Assembly: GCA_030042765.1 (NCBI GenBank)
Contig: JASHZA010000248.1
Span: 1 to 10,455, forward strand
Direction of reading: 5' to 3'
DNA from: Candidatus Binataceae bacterium
Lineage (GTDB): Bacteria > Desulfobacterota > Binatia > Binatales > Binataceae
Length of the DNA: 10,455 bases
In this document: in pieces, positions 1 to 6,773 of the stretch
How positions within the stretch are numbered: position 1 is the stretch's first letter
Layout: each line of letters starts with the position of its first letter
The notes under the pieces: model-generated
Database searches by the model: none
What the model saw: the letters and a program-made list of their open reading frames with translations, nothing else
Told to the model about the DNA's origin: nothing
Translations under genes and position numbers: made by a program

Positions 1-777
1 TACTCCCGATTCACGCACGATCGGGTCGTTGAAGCCGGTGATAAGGGTCTCGTTGACTTCGGTTTCCGGCATCGTGGGCCATCCCAGCTTCTTCATCTCC
101 TCGGGCGTCAGCGCCTGCCCGACGTAGACGATTTCCGCGATTCGCTCGTGCTCCTGCGGCGGGATTCCCAGCCGCAGTTGCGGCAGGCCGAGCGGCGTTG
201 CGATACGGTCGCGCACGAATTCGCGGAAGTCCTGCCCCGAGCGCCGCTCGATTATTTCCGCCATCACCCAGAAGCCGGAGGTGGCATGGTAGATGAAGCG
301 CTGGCCGACCGGAAATTCGAGCCGCCATGATTTGAAGCGTTCGAGCCGCTTGTTGCGATCGAGCCAGTCGCGCTGCGGATATGGCGCGTTGGGAAATCCG
401 CCTGTATGAAGCAGAAGATGCTCTACGGTGATCGCGTCCTTGCCGTTGGTGCCAAACTCGGGAACGATGTCCGCCGCCCGCTCGTCGAGGCTGAGCTTGC
501 CCTCGCCGATCAGAATCCACATCGCAGATGAAACAATCGCCTTGGTCGCGGAGAAGACGCAATAGAGAGTGTCGCTGGTGGCGGGCTGCTCGGAGCCGCC
601 GTGTACCGCGCGCCCGAAGGTCTTCATCGCGCCAACCTTGCCATTGCGCGCGATCGCGATCTGGCACGAGGGAAGCAATCCCTCGGCGACCTCGCGTTCG
701 GCACGCTTGAACAATTCCTCCACCTTGACGGGATCGAGACCGACTTCGCGCGGATGCTCGGCGAAAAGCTGGGGCAT
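1..777 (-). CDS. Serine hydrolase, class C beta-lactamase/esterase family (3' end cut by window)
   Basis: Reading the minus strand from the ATG at 777 gives 259 residues, open through base 1, so the C-terminal part is missing. A GGGAG ribosome site lies about 8 bases upstream. The family has a penicillin-binding-protein/beta-lactamase fold and contains EstB-type esterases, D-aminopeptidases and AmpC-like enzymes. Visible motifs are the nucleophile motif SxxK (S76-A-T-K79, preceded by DTLYCVF), the typical 'ITVEHLLLHTGGFP' segment at about 116-129, and the second motif Y163-H-A within FIYHATSGF, followed by the usual 'MAEIIERRSG' helix. The Y-H-A form instead of Y-x-N favours an esterase-like member over a true beta-lactamase. 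No signal peptide is visible, so it is probably cytoplasmic. It runs in the same direction as the arn-type genes but 112 bases away, so co-transcription is uncertain. The substrate cannot be assigned. Confidence 0.85.
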   Translation of the reverse strand, partial: MPQLFAEHPREVGLDPVKVEELFKRAEREVAEGLLPSCQIAIARNGKVGAMKTFGRAVHGGSEQPATSDTLYCVFSATKAIVSSAMWILIGEGKLSLDERAADIVPEFGTNGKDAITVEHLLLHTGGFPNAPYPQRDWLDRNKRLERFKSWRLEFPVGQRFIYHATSGFWVMAEIIERRSGQDFREFVRDRIATPLGLPQLRLGIPPQEHERIAEIVYVGQALTPEEMKKLGWPTMPETEVNETLITGFNDPIVRESGV

Positions 778-824
778 TGCATCATCTCCCACGGCGTCAG
801 GGGACCGCCGGTTTAGTCGCCTGC

Positions 825-880
825 GCGCCGCCTCAGGAGCGGGGCGCAAGCGTGGTTTCCACGACTGATACCACGAAACC
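825..880 (-). other. Spacer with competing inverted repeats
   Basis: The 112-base gap between the deformylase gene and the serine hydrolase gene contains short complementary words. GGTTTC (854-859) can pair with GAAACC (875-880). CGTGG (851-855) can pair with CCACG at 859-863 or 871-875. Further on, 825-831 can pair with 841-847 with one mismatch. The first pairings exclude one another. No run of U follows any stem on the transcribed (minus) strand, so this is not a convincing intrinsic terminator. It could be mRNA structure or chance in GC-rich DNA. Confidence 0.25.
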
Positions 881-889
881 GCCTCTGGC

Positions 890-1816
890 TTACAGACTCG
901 CGGCCGGCGCCGCGGAGCGCTGGGGACCCTGCGCTGAAATCCAACCGGCTCGTCCAGGCAGGGTCGTGCGTACGACCTCGCATAGCGGCAGCTCGACCGC
1001 GACCACGCGGCGGGCTACCTCGCGCAATTGCACGAACTTCGCGCCGCGTTCCTTGAGCGCGTGAACGATAGCGGTGAAGACCTCTAGTTGGCCCATCCCC
1101 TCGGTCTCGGCGTGAATCGTGTGCACGTTCAGCCGATCAGGACGAAACCGTTCGAGGTAGAAGCGGACGAGATCGTCGGCGACGGACAGATCCGGCGCCC
1201 CCATCACTTCGTCCAGTGTCGGCCAGGTGGTCGGAATCTCCGGAGTCGTAAAGATTTCACCGTCAATCGAGCAGCGATATGGAGCACTTCCGCGGGTATC
1301 ACTGCGGTAATCGAGACCAACGGCGTCGAGCGCTCTCAGCGCTGTGGCACTGGTGCGCCATCCGGGGGCGGCAAAGCTTCGCGTCTGCGCGCCGGTGATC
1401 GCGCGGCAGATTTCGAAGGCTTCGGCAATTTCGTCGCATACCCCGGACTCGCCGAGTTCGTCGAGATGGTCCTGCCAGCGCACATGGTCGTAACCGTGCA
1501 CGCCGATTTCGAACCCCATAGCGAGCGTTTCGCGCAGGACTTGAGGGTAAGCAAGCGCGATAGGCCGTGCCGGGAGAAGGGTCCCGGAAAGCATAGTGCG
1601 CAAGCCATACATCGAGACCGCACGCGTGCGCCGCATCTTGGACAGAAAGCCCGGATTTTTGAATGCGCGCAAAATTGCGCGGCCGGAATTGTCGGGACCC
1701 ATCGCGATAAAGAACGACGCCGCGACGCCTTCCGCCGCGAGCATCCGCGCCAGTCGCGGTACGCCCTGTCCGAGTCCCCGATGGGTATCCACGTCGATTT
1801 TGAGCGCCACTTCCAC
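890..1816 (-). CDS. arnD: ArnD-type 4-deoxy-4-formamido-L-arabinose-phosphoundecaprenol deformylase
   Basis: 308-residue polysaccharide-deacetylase-fold (NodB-like) metalloenzyme. By family it removes the formyl group from undecaprenyl-phosphate-linked Ara4N-formyl, giving the free amino sugar used by ArnT. It resembles E. coli ArnD along its length: the N-terminal 'IDVDT-RG' (metal-site Asp at about 8-11), 'GPDN-GR' (40-46), the G-V-H107-G-Y-D-H111-x-x-W-Q box, 'GWR' (152-154), 'SD-RG' (172-176), 'IP-TWPT-DEV-G' (194-206), 'HTIHAE-EG' with H232/H235, and a C-terminal 'LPL-EVVR--LPGR-GW' stretch (277-291). The start is a GTG that puts IDVDT at residue 7-11, close to the E. coli spacing. The ribosome site is weak (AAGG about 11 bases upstream). 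It lies 46 bases after the decarboxylase gene on the same strand. The gene-specific motifs make ArnD much more likely than a generic deacetylase. Confidence 0.9.
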   Translation of the reverse strand: MEVALKIDVDTHRGLGQGVPRLARMLAAEGVAASFFIAMGPDNSGRAILRAFKNPGFLSKMRRTRAVSMYGLRTMLSGTLLPARPIALAYPQVLRETLAMGFEIGVHGYDHVRWQDHLDELGESGVCDEIAEAFEICRAITGAQTRSFAAPGWRTSATALRALDAVGLDYRSDTRGSAPYRCSIDGEIFTTPEIPTTWPTLDEVMGAPDLSVADDLVRFYLERFRPDRLNVHTIHAETEGMGQLEVFTAIVHALKERGAKFVQLREVARRVVAVELPLCEVVRTTLPGRAGWISAQGPQRSAAPAASL

Positions 1817-1862
1817 CTTGCGTGCGACCTTGAAACGAAGATTGCGATGCCCGCGGCCGTCT

Positions 1863-2828
1863 CTACGCGCTCGCTTCCTTCCTGAACCATTCCATCGAAA
1901 GTACGGTTCCCTCGCGCAGAGATACGCGCGGTTCGATGCCGAGCAGCTTGCGCATTTTGGTGTTGTCGGGAACGCGCCGCGGGATATCCTCGTAGCTCTT
2001 GCCGTAGACCTCCTCTTGGGAAACGAAGCGGATTTTCGATTTGGTCGGTCCGTAAAGCTCGAGCATGAGCTTGGCGAAGTCGAGTACCGAGGTCTCGACG
2101 TCTACGCCAATATTGATCGCTTCGCCGTCGGCTGCGGTACTGAGGCCGGCTGCCACTGTAGCCGCCACCGCATCGGTCACGTAGGTAAAGCATCGAGTCT
2201 GCTTGCCGTCACCGATAACCGTCAGATCAACTCCGCGCAGCAATTGGCCCATGAAGATCGTGAACAGTCGCCCGACGTCGACCTTGTCCAGTCGGGGCCC
2301 GTAGACGTTGAAATAACGGACCACCGTCACCGGTAATCCAAGCTTGTGGTAGGCAAAGCAGAAATGCTCGCCGACCGCTTTCGAGGTCGAATAACACCAG
2401 CGGTCGATGCTGGTCGCGCCGAGCACGCGGTCGTCGTCCTCGCGCCAGGGAACCTTGGGATTGCGCCCGTACACTTCCGAGGTAGAGCTGAAGACGACCT
2501 TCTTGCCATACTTGTAGGCGGCTTTCAGCAGGTTCTGGGTCCCGTTGACGTTGACGTTGAGCGTCTCGTACGGGTCTGCGACGTAGTGTTCGACACCGAC
2601 GACCGCCGCCAGGTGATAGATGAGGTCGGCGCGCGCGGCGAGACCGTCGATCAGTTCAAGATTGAAGATCGAATCGTGAATGTAGTGGAAGCGTGGTTCG
2701 TTCAGCAGATGCCGCACCTTGGCGATCGATCCGGTGTCGAGTACGAAAACCTCGTCTCCGCGCGCGATGAACGCATCCGAAAGATGCGAGCCGAGAAAGC
2801 CCGCGCCGCCGGTAATCAAAACTCTCAT
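1863..2828 (-). CDS. arnA: Stand-alone ArnA-type UDP-glucuronate decarboxylase (NAD-dependent SDR)
   Basis: 321-residue extended short-chain dehydrogenase equivalent to the C-terminal half of enterobacterial ArnA. That domain oxidises UDP-GlcA at C4 and decarboxylates it to UDP-4-keto-pentose. It has a Rossmann motif G7-G-A-G-F-L-G13 and an acidic D31 after the second strand (NAD preference). The catalytic segment S-T-S117-E118-V-Y-G corresponds to ArnA Ser433/Glu434. The YxxxK pair is Y146/K150 within 'RWCYSTSK'. 'GKQTRCFT' (208-215) and 'YGKSYEDIPRRVPD' (275-288) supply the Arg aligned with ArnA Arg619. The RW-YS-SK, GKQ-RCFT and YGK-Y-D features are ArnA-like rather than plain UDP-xylose synthase or 4-epimerase, though UDP-xylose synthase is the closest alternative. 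The ATG at 2828 has a GGAGG site 6 bases upstream. It begins 14 bases after the formyltransferase stop. Confidence 0.88.
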   Translation of the reverse strand: MRVLITGGAGFLGSHLSDAFIARGDEVFVLDTGSIAKVRHLLNEPRFHYIHDSIFNLELIDGLAARADLIYHLAAVVGVEHYVADPYETLNVNVNGTQNLLKAAYKYGKKVVFSSTSEVYGRNPKVPWREDDDRVLGATSIDRWCYSTSKAVGEHFCFAYHKLGLPVTVVRYFNVYGPRLDKVDVGRLFTIFMGQLLRGVDLTVIGDGKQTRCFTYVTDAVAATVAAGLSTAADGEAINIGVDVETSVLDFAKLMLELYGPTKSKIRFVSQEEVYGKSYEDIPRRVPDNTKMRKLLGIEPRVSLREGTVLSMEWFRKEASA

Positions 2829-2842
2829 TAACTGCCTCCGTC

Positions 2843-3814
2843 TTATTGTAGGATGCGCACGCCGGCCTGCGCCGCCGCCCCGATTACGCGCGCGGCTGTT
2901 CCTTCGACATCGCCCTCAAATTGCGCGCAGATGACGACCACGCTGCCTTCACCCGCCGCGACCTCAATCGATTCGGCGGCGACGCGGGCGATTATCGTAC
3001 CCGGCCGGCCGCGGATCCCTCGCTCTCGCCCCATCCGCGCGCGCCATACATAAAGCTTCCGGCCGTCCACGAAGCAAAACGCACCGGGATACGGATGGGT
3101 CACCGCGCGGACGAGATTGAAGATGCGCCGCGCGGGCCAGTTCCAATCGATGCGACCGTCCTTGGAACGGCGACGTCCGAAATAGCTCCCGGCTTCGAGG
3201 TCCTGCGGGCGGCGCGGGGCGCGTCCGGCCACGATCAGTGGATGATATTCGTGAACCAGCGCGGCGCCGGCGGGGACGATCTTGCGGTAGAGCGTCAATG
3301 CATCATCGTCGTCGGTGATCTCGACGGCGCGCTGAGCGACGATATCGCCGGCGTCCGCCCGCACCACCATATGATGCAGGGTGACGCCGCCCTCGCGCTC
3401 GCCATTGACCAGCATCCAGTTGACCGGCGCGCGTCCGCGATATTTCGGCAGCAGCGAGCCATGCAGGTTGAACGCGCCCAGCGGAGCAAGCGCGAGAATC
3501 GCCTCGGGCAGCAAATTGCGGTAGTAGAACGAATAAATCACGGCCGGCCGCATCGACGCGATTTTGGCTATCCAGCGGGCGTCGAGCCGCTCTGCCGTGC
3601 ATACAGGAACCGCGTTGGCCTGCGCGAGTTCCGCACACGAGCGCCACCAGATTTCCTCGCCGGGCGTATCAAGATGGGTGAACAGGGCGGCGATCGGGGC
3701 ACCCATCGCGATCAACTCTTGCAGGCACGCATAGCCCATCTCGTGATAGGCGAAGAGGACGCATCGAGCGCCGGCGACGCCCGCTGCCGACATCTCGGAA
3801 TCGTGGCCGGTCAT
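2843..3814 (-). CDS. arnA: Stand-alone ArnA-type UDP-Ara4N formyltransferase
   Basis: 323 residues equivalent to the N-terminal half of enterobacterial ArnA. By family it transfers a formyl group from N10-formyltetrahydrofolate to the 4-amino group of UDP-Ara4N, making the form used by ArnC. It opens with 'VLFAYHEMG' (19-27) and 'ALFTHLDTPGE' (43-53). The active-site triad is visible as N116-L-H118-G-S-L-L-P-K-Y-R-G-R-A-P and, in 'RADAGDIVAQ', D154; these match E. coli Asn102, His104 and Asp140 with a constant offset of 14. 'SYFGRR' (210-215) and 'VRAVTHPYPGAF' (near 237-248) continue the match into the C-terminal OB-like subdomain. The ATG at 3814 lies 3 bases after the arnC stop with no clear ribosome site, suggesting translational coupling. 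A second in-frame ATG at 3793 would give a start closer to the E. coli protein. Methionyl-tRNA formyltransferase is the related alternative but fits the N-terminus less well. Confidence 0.9.
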   Translation of the reverse strand: MTGHDSEMSAAGVAGARCVLFAYHEMGYACLQELIAMGAPIAALFTHLDTPGEEIWWRSCAELAQANAVPVCTAERLDARWIAKIASMRPAVIYSFYYRNLLPEAILALAPLGAFNLHGSLLPKYRGRAPVNWMLVNGEREGGVTLHHMVVRADAGDIVAQRAVEITDDDDALTLYRKIVPAGAALVHEYHPLIVAGRAPRRPQDLEAGSYFGRRRSKDGRIDWNWPARRIFNLVRAVTHPYPGAFCFVDGRKLYVWRARMGRERGIRGRPGTIIARVAAESIEVAAGEGSVVVICAQFEGDVEGTAARVIGAAAQAGVRILQ

Positions 3815-3817
3815 CGA

Positions 3818-4831
3818 TCAGCGGCGCGGCGTCTCGAAAGCGCTGTCGGTGGTGTGATCGCCGTGAACTGCGCGCACAATATAAGTCGGACGCCGGCGCA
3901 CTTCGAGATAGATTCGTCCGACGTACTCGCCAATTAGTCCCAGCGCAAGGAAGATCATCCCGACGAAGAAGAACAGTACCGAGAACAGCGTCCACAATGC
4001 GCCTTCCTGCTGCGGACCGTAGAGCAGCCGATGTCCGAGCAGGATCGCAGCCAACAATGCAGCAAGAAATGAGATCGCAATGCCGGTCAGGCTGAGCGCA
4101 CGGATCGGAAAGTTCGAGAAGCCGGTAATGAGATTGAGGCTCAGGTGCGCGAGCCTGAAGAGGTTGTACTTCGATTCGCCGGCGGTCCGCTCCGCATGTC
4201 CGACGCGAATTTCGGCGACCCGTTTGGCGAATGAATTCGCGAGCGCCGGCACGAACGCCGCCTTTTCGTCGCAGGCCACCACGGTGTCGACGATATGGCG
4301 GCGATAGGCGCGCAGCATGCAACCGTAGTCATGCATCGGCACGCCCACGATCGCTGACGTAACGCGGTTATGCATGCGCGACGCCAGCCGCCGATAGGTT
4401 CGGTCCTGGCGTTCCTCGCGCCATCCGCCGACGACATCGTTGCCTTCATCGATCGCTTCGATCAGCCGCGGAATATCCTCGGGCGGATTTTGCAGGTCGG
4501 CGTCGAGCGTCACCACGATATCGCCGCGGCAGTTGCGAAATCCCGCTAGCAACGCCGAATGCTGCCCGAAATTGCGCGCAAGCTCGACCACCCGCACGCG
4601 CTTGTCGCGCGCCGCAAATTCGCGCAGGAGCCGCAGCGAGTCGTCGGTCGAACCGTCGTCGACGAATACGACCTCGCACGCGCGTTCGATCCCTCCCAGC
4701 ACCCTCTCCAGCCGAGCCCACAACGTGGGCAGGTTCGAGGCCTCGTTGTAGACGGGTATGACGACCGAAATGGTTTCGGACGTATCCGGCCTGGCGCCGA
4801 ACAACGGTGATATTTTACCCGGGGAGCTCAA
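3818..4831 (-). CDS. arnC: ArnC-type undecaprenyl-phosphate 4-deoxy-4-formamido-L-arabinose transferase
   Basis: Family 2 glycosyltransferase of 337 residues (E. coli ArnC is about 322). It is predicted to move Ara4N-formyl from UDP onto undecaprenyl phosphate at the inner face of the inner membrane. Visible features are 'SVVIPVYNE' (22-30), 'VDDGSTDDS' (57-65), 'NFGQHSALLAGF' (87-98), the DxD metal site D110-A-D112-LQNPPEDIPRL, and 'DYGCMLRAYRRHIVD' (168-182), a signature nearly identical to ArnC. 'AER--GESKY' follows at 213-222. Two C-terminal membrane helices lie at about 246-267 and 280-301, then 'GEYVGRIY'. No ATG is available near the front. The start at 4831 is TTG with a poor ribosome site, and TTG at 4804 would match the E. 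coli N-terminal length better. It is first in a minus-strand block with the two ArnA-type genes and arnD. Other polyprenyl-phosphate glycosyltransferases (DPM1-like) are the alternative. Confidence 0.9.
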   Translation of the reverse strand: MSSPGKISPLFGARPDTSETISVVIPVYNEASNLPTLWARLERVLGGIERACEVVFVDDGSTDDSLRLLREFAARDKRVRVVELARNFGQHSALLAGFRNCRGDIVVTLDADLQNPPEDIPRLIEAIDEGNDVVGGWREERQDRTYRRLASRMHNRVTSAIVGVPMHDYGCMLRAYRRHIVDTVVACDEKAAFVPALANSFAKRVAEIRVGHAERTAGESKYNLFRLAHLSLNLITGFSNFPIRALSLTGIAISFLAALLAAILLGHRLLYGPQQEGALWTLFSVLFFFVGMIFLALGLIGEYVGRIYLEVRRRPTYIVRAVHGDHTTDSAFETPRR

Positions 4832-4989
4832 CGGTTCTCGGGCTATAGCACCACTCCCGCGCTAGCGATCCTTCGAGCGGCACAGCCGCCTGCATTCTGA
4901 CAAACCACACGCGCCAGTTAAAGACGACCCCGCCGCTCGCCGATCGGGCGGTTGACGGCGATGGCGAGCGCTTGGACACTGCATCGAGC
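4832..4989. promoter_or_regulatory. Divergent spacer between arnC and arnT
   Basis: About 140-158 bases separate the two outward-facing arn-type genes, so promoters for both directions should lie here or overlap the start codons. An 8-base palindrome, GCTATAGC (4842-4849), gives a TATAGC -10-like box toward arnC, which would place its transcript start very near the TTG at 4831 and favour the later TTG at 4804. Toward arnT, TTGACG (4952-4957) is -35-like but has only GACACT 17 bases on. I see no recognisable PmrA or PhoP box. The element calls are weak; the promoter role follows mainly from gene orientation. Confidence 0.4.
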
Positions 4990-6714
4990 ATGATCCGATT
5001 GACTCGAGCTCACCGGCTGATCCTGTGTGGGGGTATCGCCGCCCTGCTCTTCCTCACGGGACTCGGACGTCCTGCTTTGTGGGAGCCCGACGAGGGCCGC
5101 TATGCCGAAATAGCCCGCGAAATGGTTGCGCGCCGCGACTTCGTCACACCGCACAACGACTGGGTGCCCTACTTCGAAAAGCCGCCTCTGGTATATTGGG
5201 CGGCCGCGGCGTCATTGAGGGTCTTCGGCCGCAACGAGTTCGCAGTTCGGCTCCAGGCCGCGTTGTTCAGTATCGGTCAGGTAGTCCTCACCGGCGCGCT
5301 GGGCGAGGCGATGTTTGGGGCTGCGGCAGGCCTGCTGGCCGCGATAGCGCTGGCGCTGAGCCCCCTGTTTTTTGCCTTCGCGCGCTTCGCCACGCCCGAC
5401 CCGGCCCTCGCGTTCTGGATAACGGGCGCGATCGCAGCATTCTTCGCGGCGTCTCGAGCTCCGGATATTGGAAGAGGTGCGGGTCGTTTCTGGATGGTCG
5501 CCGCTGCCGGGATGCTCGCACTGGGAACATTGGCGAAGGGGCCGGTCGCGCTCGTGCTGGGCGGCGGAATCGCCCTCGCCTGGCTGATTTTCCAGCAGCG
5601 CCAGCACGACGCACTCCGCGTCCCGTGGATCGCTTGCGGCGCCGTCTACCTGGCGATAACGGCCCCATGGTTCGTGATCGCTGCGCGGCGCAATCCCGGC
5701 TTCCTCGAGTTTTTCTTCATCCACGAACATTTCCGGCGCTACCTTGCGGATACCGAGCACGGCTGGGGACCGTGGTTCTTTTTCCCGGTGGTCGTTAGCG
5801 GAACCTGGCCATGGTTCTGCTTCGTTCCAGCCGGAATTCTTGCGATTCGGCGGAAAGGTACCGCTGCCGTCTCGCGCGGCGCCCTGAGCTTCCTGCTGAT
5901 CTGGTTCGGTCTCATCTTCATCTTTTTCTCGATCCCTCGATCGAAGCTTGGCGAATATATCCTTCCCGGTCTTCCACCACTCGCGATTATCGCCGGCTGC
6001 GGCATGGCGAGCCTCGACGTTATCGACTCCGCCAAGGTTCGGCGCCTCCTCGGCTGGCTCGTGGGCCTCAACGGAGCGCTCGCCCTTGCGGTGACCGCGA
6101 CAGCGACCTCGGCCTTGGAGCGCCGGATCGACTCCGCGCTCGTCACGGACGCACTCATCGCCACGTTCGCCCTTCTGATCGGATCTGCAGCGGGATACCT
6201 GATCGTCCGCGGGAGACCCAACCACCCCGCTCTTACCCTAACTCCCCTCACCGTCGGAGTTCTCGTACTCCTCGCTGCGGGAATAAAGGCGAGGGAAGAC
6301 GGAGCGCCCATGTTCTCTTACAGGTCGCTGGCTCGGGCTATCGCGCCCACAACCGCCAAGGGCTGCCTATTGGCGTCTTACCGGCACCAAGTTCAGTCCC
6401 TGCCCTTCTATACCGGTACCCGCGAATTGCTGGTTGATTACCAGGGGGAACTCGCGCCCTTTGGTCAGAACGGTGACGCGAGGGACACTTTTATTGCCAC
6501 TAATGCACGATTAAGCATGTTATGGTCATCGAATGCTTGCGTCGTACTCGTGGCCAACCGAAACGACATAAGCCAACTCATACGGCTTCTCAAGCCAACT
6601 CCGTCCGTCATCGGATGCGAAGGTAAGAAATTCGCTCTCTACAATGGCGTCCTCTCGCCATGGATGCGGTTGCCAAGCGAATGCCGCTCAGGGATCCCCG
6701 CTTTGCCACCATAA
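4990..6714 (+). CDS. arnT: ArnT-type lipid A aminosugar transferase (GT83/PMT-like membrane protein)
   Basis: 574-residue polytopic membrane glycosyltransferase. ArnT moves L-Ara4N from undecaprenyl phosphate to lipid A phosphates on the periplasmic face. After one membrane helix comes the periplasmic loop 'LWEPDEGRYAEIAREM', with D34-E35 and R37-Y38, then 'YFEKPPLVYW' with E63-K64. D137 lies in 'ATPDPALAFW' and an E-H pair at about 246-247. As I recall the Cupriavidus ArnT structure, its Asp55, Glu84 and Asp158 fall here at a constant offset of 21. About a dozen hydrophobic helices follow. A soluble tail begins near residue 440, where 'LPFYTG-RELLVDYQGEL' resembles bacterial PMT-family C-termini. 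I chose the ATG at 4990; an in-frame TTG at 4972 adds six residues, and neither has a strong ribosome site. It is transcribed divergently from the arnC block. A related transferase using another sugar (e.g. galactosamine) cannot be excluded. Confidence 0.85.
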   Translation: MIRLTRAHRLILCGGIAALLFLTGLGRPALWEPDEGRYAEIAREMVARRDFVTPHNDWVPYFEKPPLVYWAAAASLRVFGRNEFAVRLQAALFSIGQVVLTGALGEAMFGAAAGLLAAIALALSPLFFAFARFATPDPALAFWITGAIAAFFAASRAPDIGRGAGRFWMVAAAGMLALGTLAKGPVALVLGGGIALAWLIFQQRQHDALRVPWIACGAVYLAITAPWFVIAARRNPGFLEFFFIHEHFRRYLADTEHGWGPWFFFPVVVSGTWPWFCFVPAGILAIRRKGTAAVSRGALSFLLIWFGLIFIFFSIPRSKLGEYILPGLPPLAIIAGCGMASLDVIDSAKVRRLLGWLVGLNGALALAVTATATSALERRIDSALVTDALIATFALLIGSAAGYLIVRGRPNHPALTLTPLTVGVLVLLAAGIKAREDGAPMFSYRSLARAIAPTTAKGCLLASYRHQVQSLPFYTGTRELLVDYQGELAPFGQNGDARDTFIATNARLSMLWSSNACVVLVANRNDISQLIRLLKPTPSVIGCEGKKFALYNGVLSPWMRLPSECRSGIPALPP

Positions 6715-6735
6715 CAGGCTCGCAATGATTAGGGC

Positions 6736-6762
6736 TTGGTTTAGCGCTAACGCGGCTATAGA
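6736..6762 (+). promoter_or_regulatory. Candidate sigma70 promoter with a palindrome between its boxes
   Basis: TTGGTT (6736-6741) and TATAGA (6757-6762) are spaced by 15 bases in the short gap after arnT. That is slightly shorter than ideal but has a good -10. A perfect 10-base palindrome, TTAGCGCTAA (6741-6750), sits between and touches the -35 box, where a repressor site would be expected. Transcription would start near 6769, just before the TPR lipoprotein gene. No experimental or comparative support is available. Confidence 0.35.
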
Positions 6763-6773
6763 TTTTATGTTGT

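Noticed and set aside
11..667. 218-codon minus-strand open frame
   Set aside because: It is another frame of the serine hydrolase gene. Its translation is Arg/Ala-rich with no motifs, whereas the chosen frame shows SxxK and Y-H-A.
1088..1885. 265-codon plus-strand open frame opposite arnD
   Set aside because: It lies antisense to a gene with clear ArnD motifs, its product has no recognisable domain, and long antisense frames are common in GC-rich DNA.
1336..2193. 285-codon minus-strand open frame spanning the arnD/decarboxylase junction
   Set aside because: It overlaps two well-supported genes in another frame and encodes an Arg/Ser-rich sequence without motifs.
2921..3937. 338-codon plus-strand open frame opposite the formyltransferase
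   Set aside because: It is antisense to a gene with an intact N/H/D catalytic triad, and its product looks like composition-driven noise.
1..4831. Whole minus-strand block as an O-antigen or capsule cluster
   Set aside because: There are no Wzx/Wzy or further glycosyltransferases. The ArnC, ArnD and ArnA signatures are specific enough to prefer aminoarabinose-type lipid A modification.
5212..6225. 337-codon minus-strand open frame opposite arnT
   Set aside because: The product is charged and low in complexity, antisense to a membrane protein with conserved ArnT residues. This is a typical mirror frame of hydrophobic coding.
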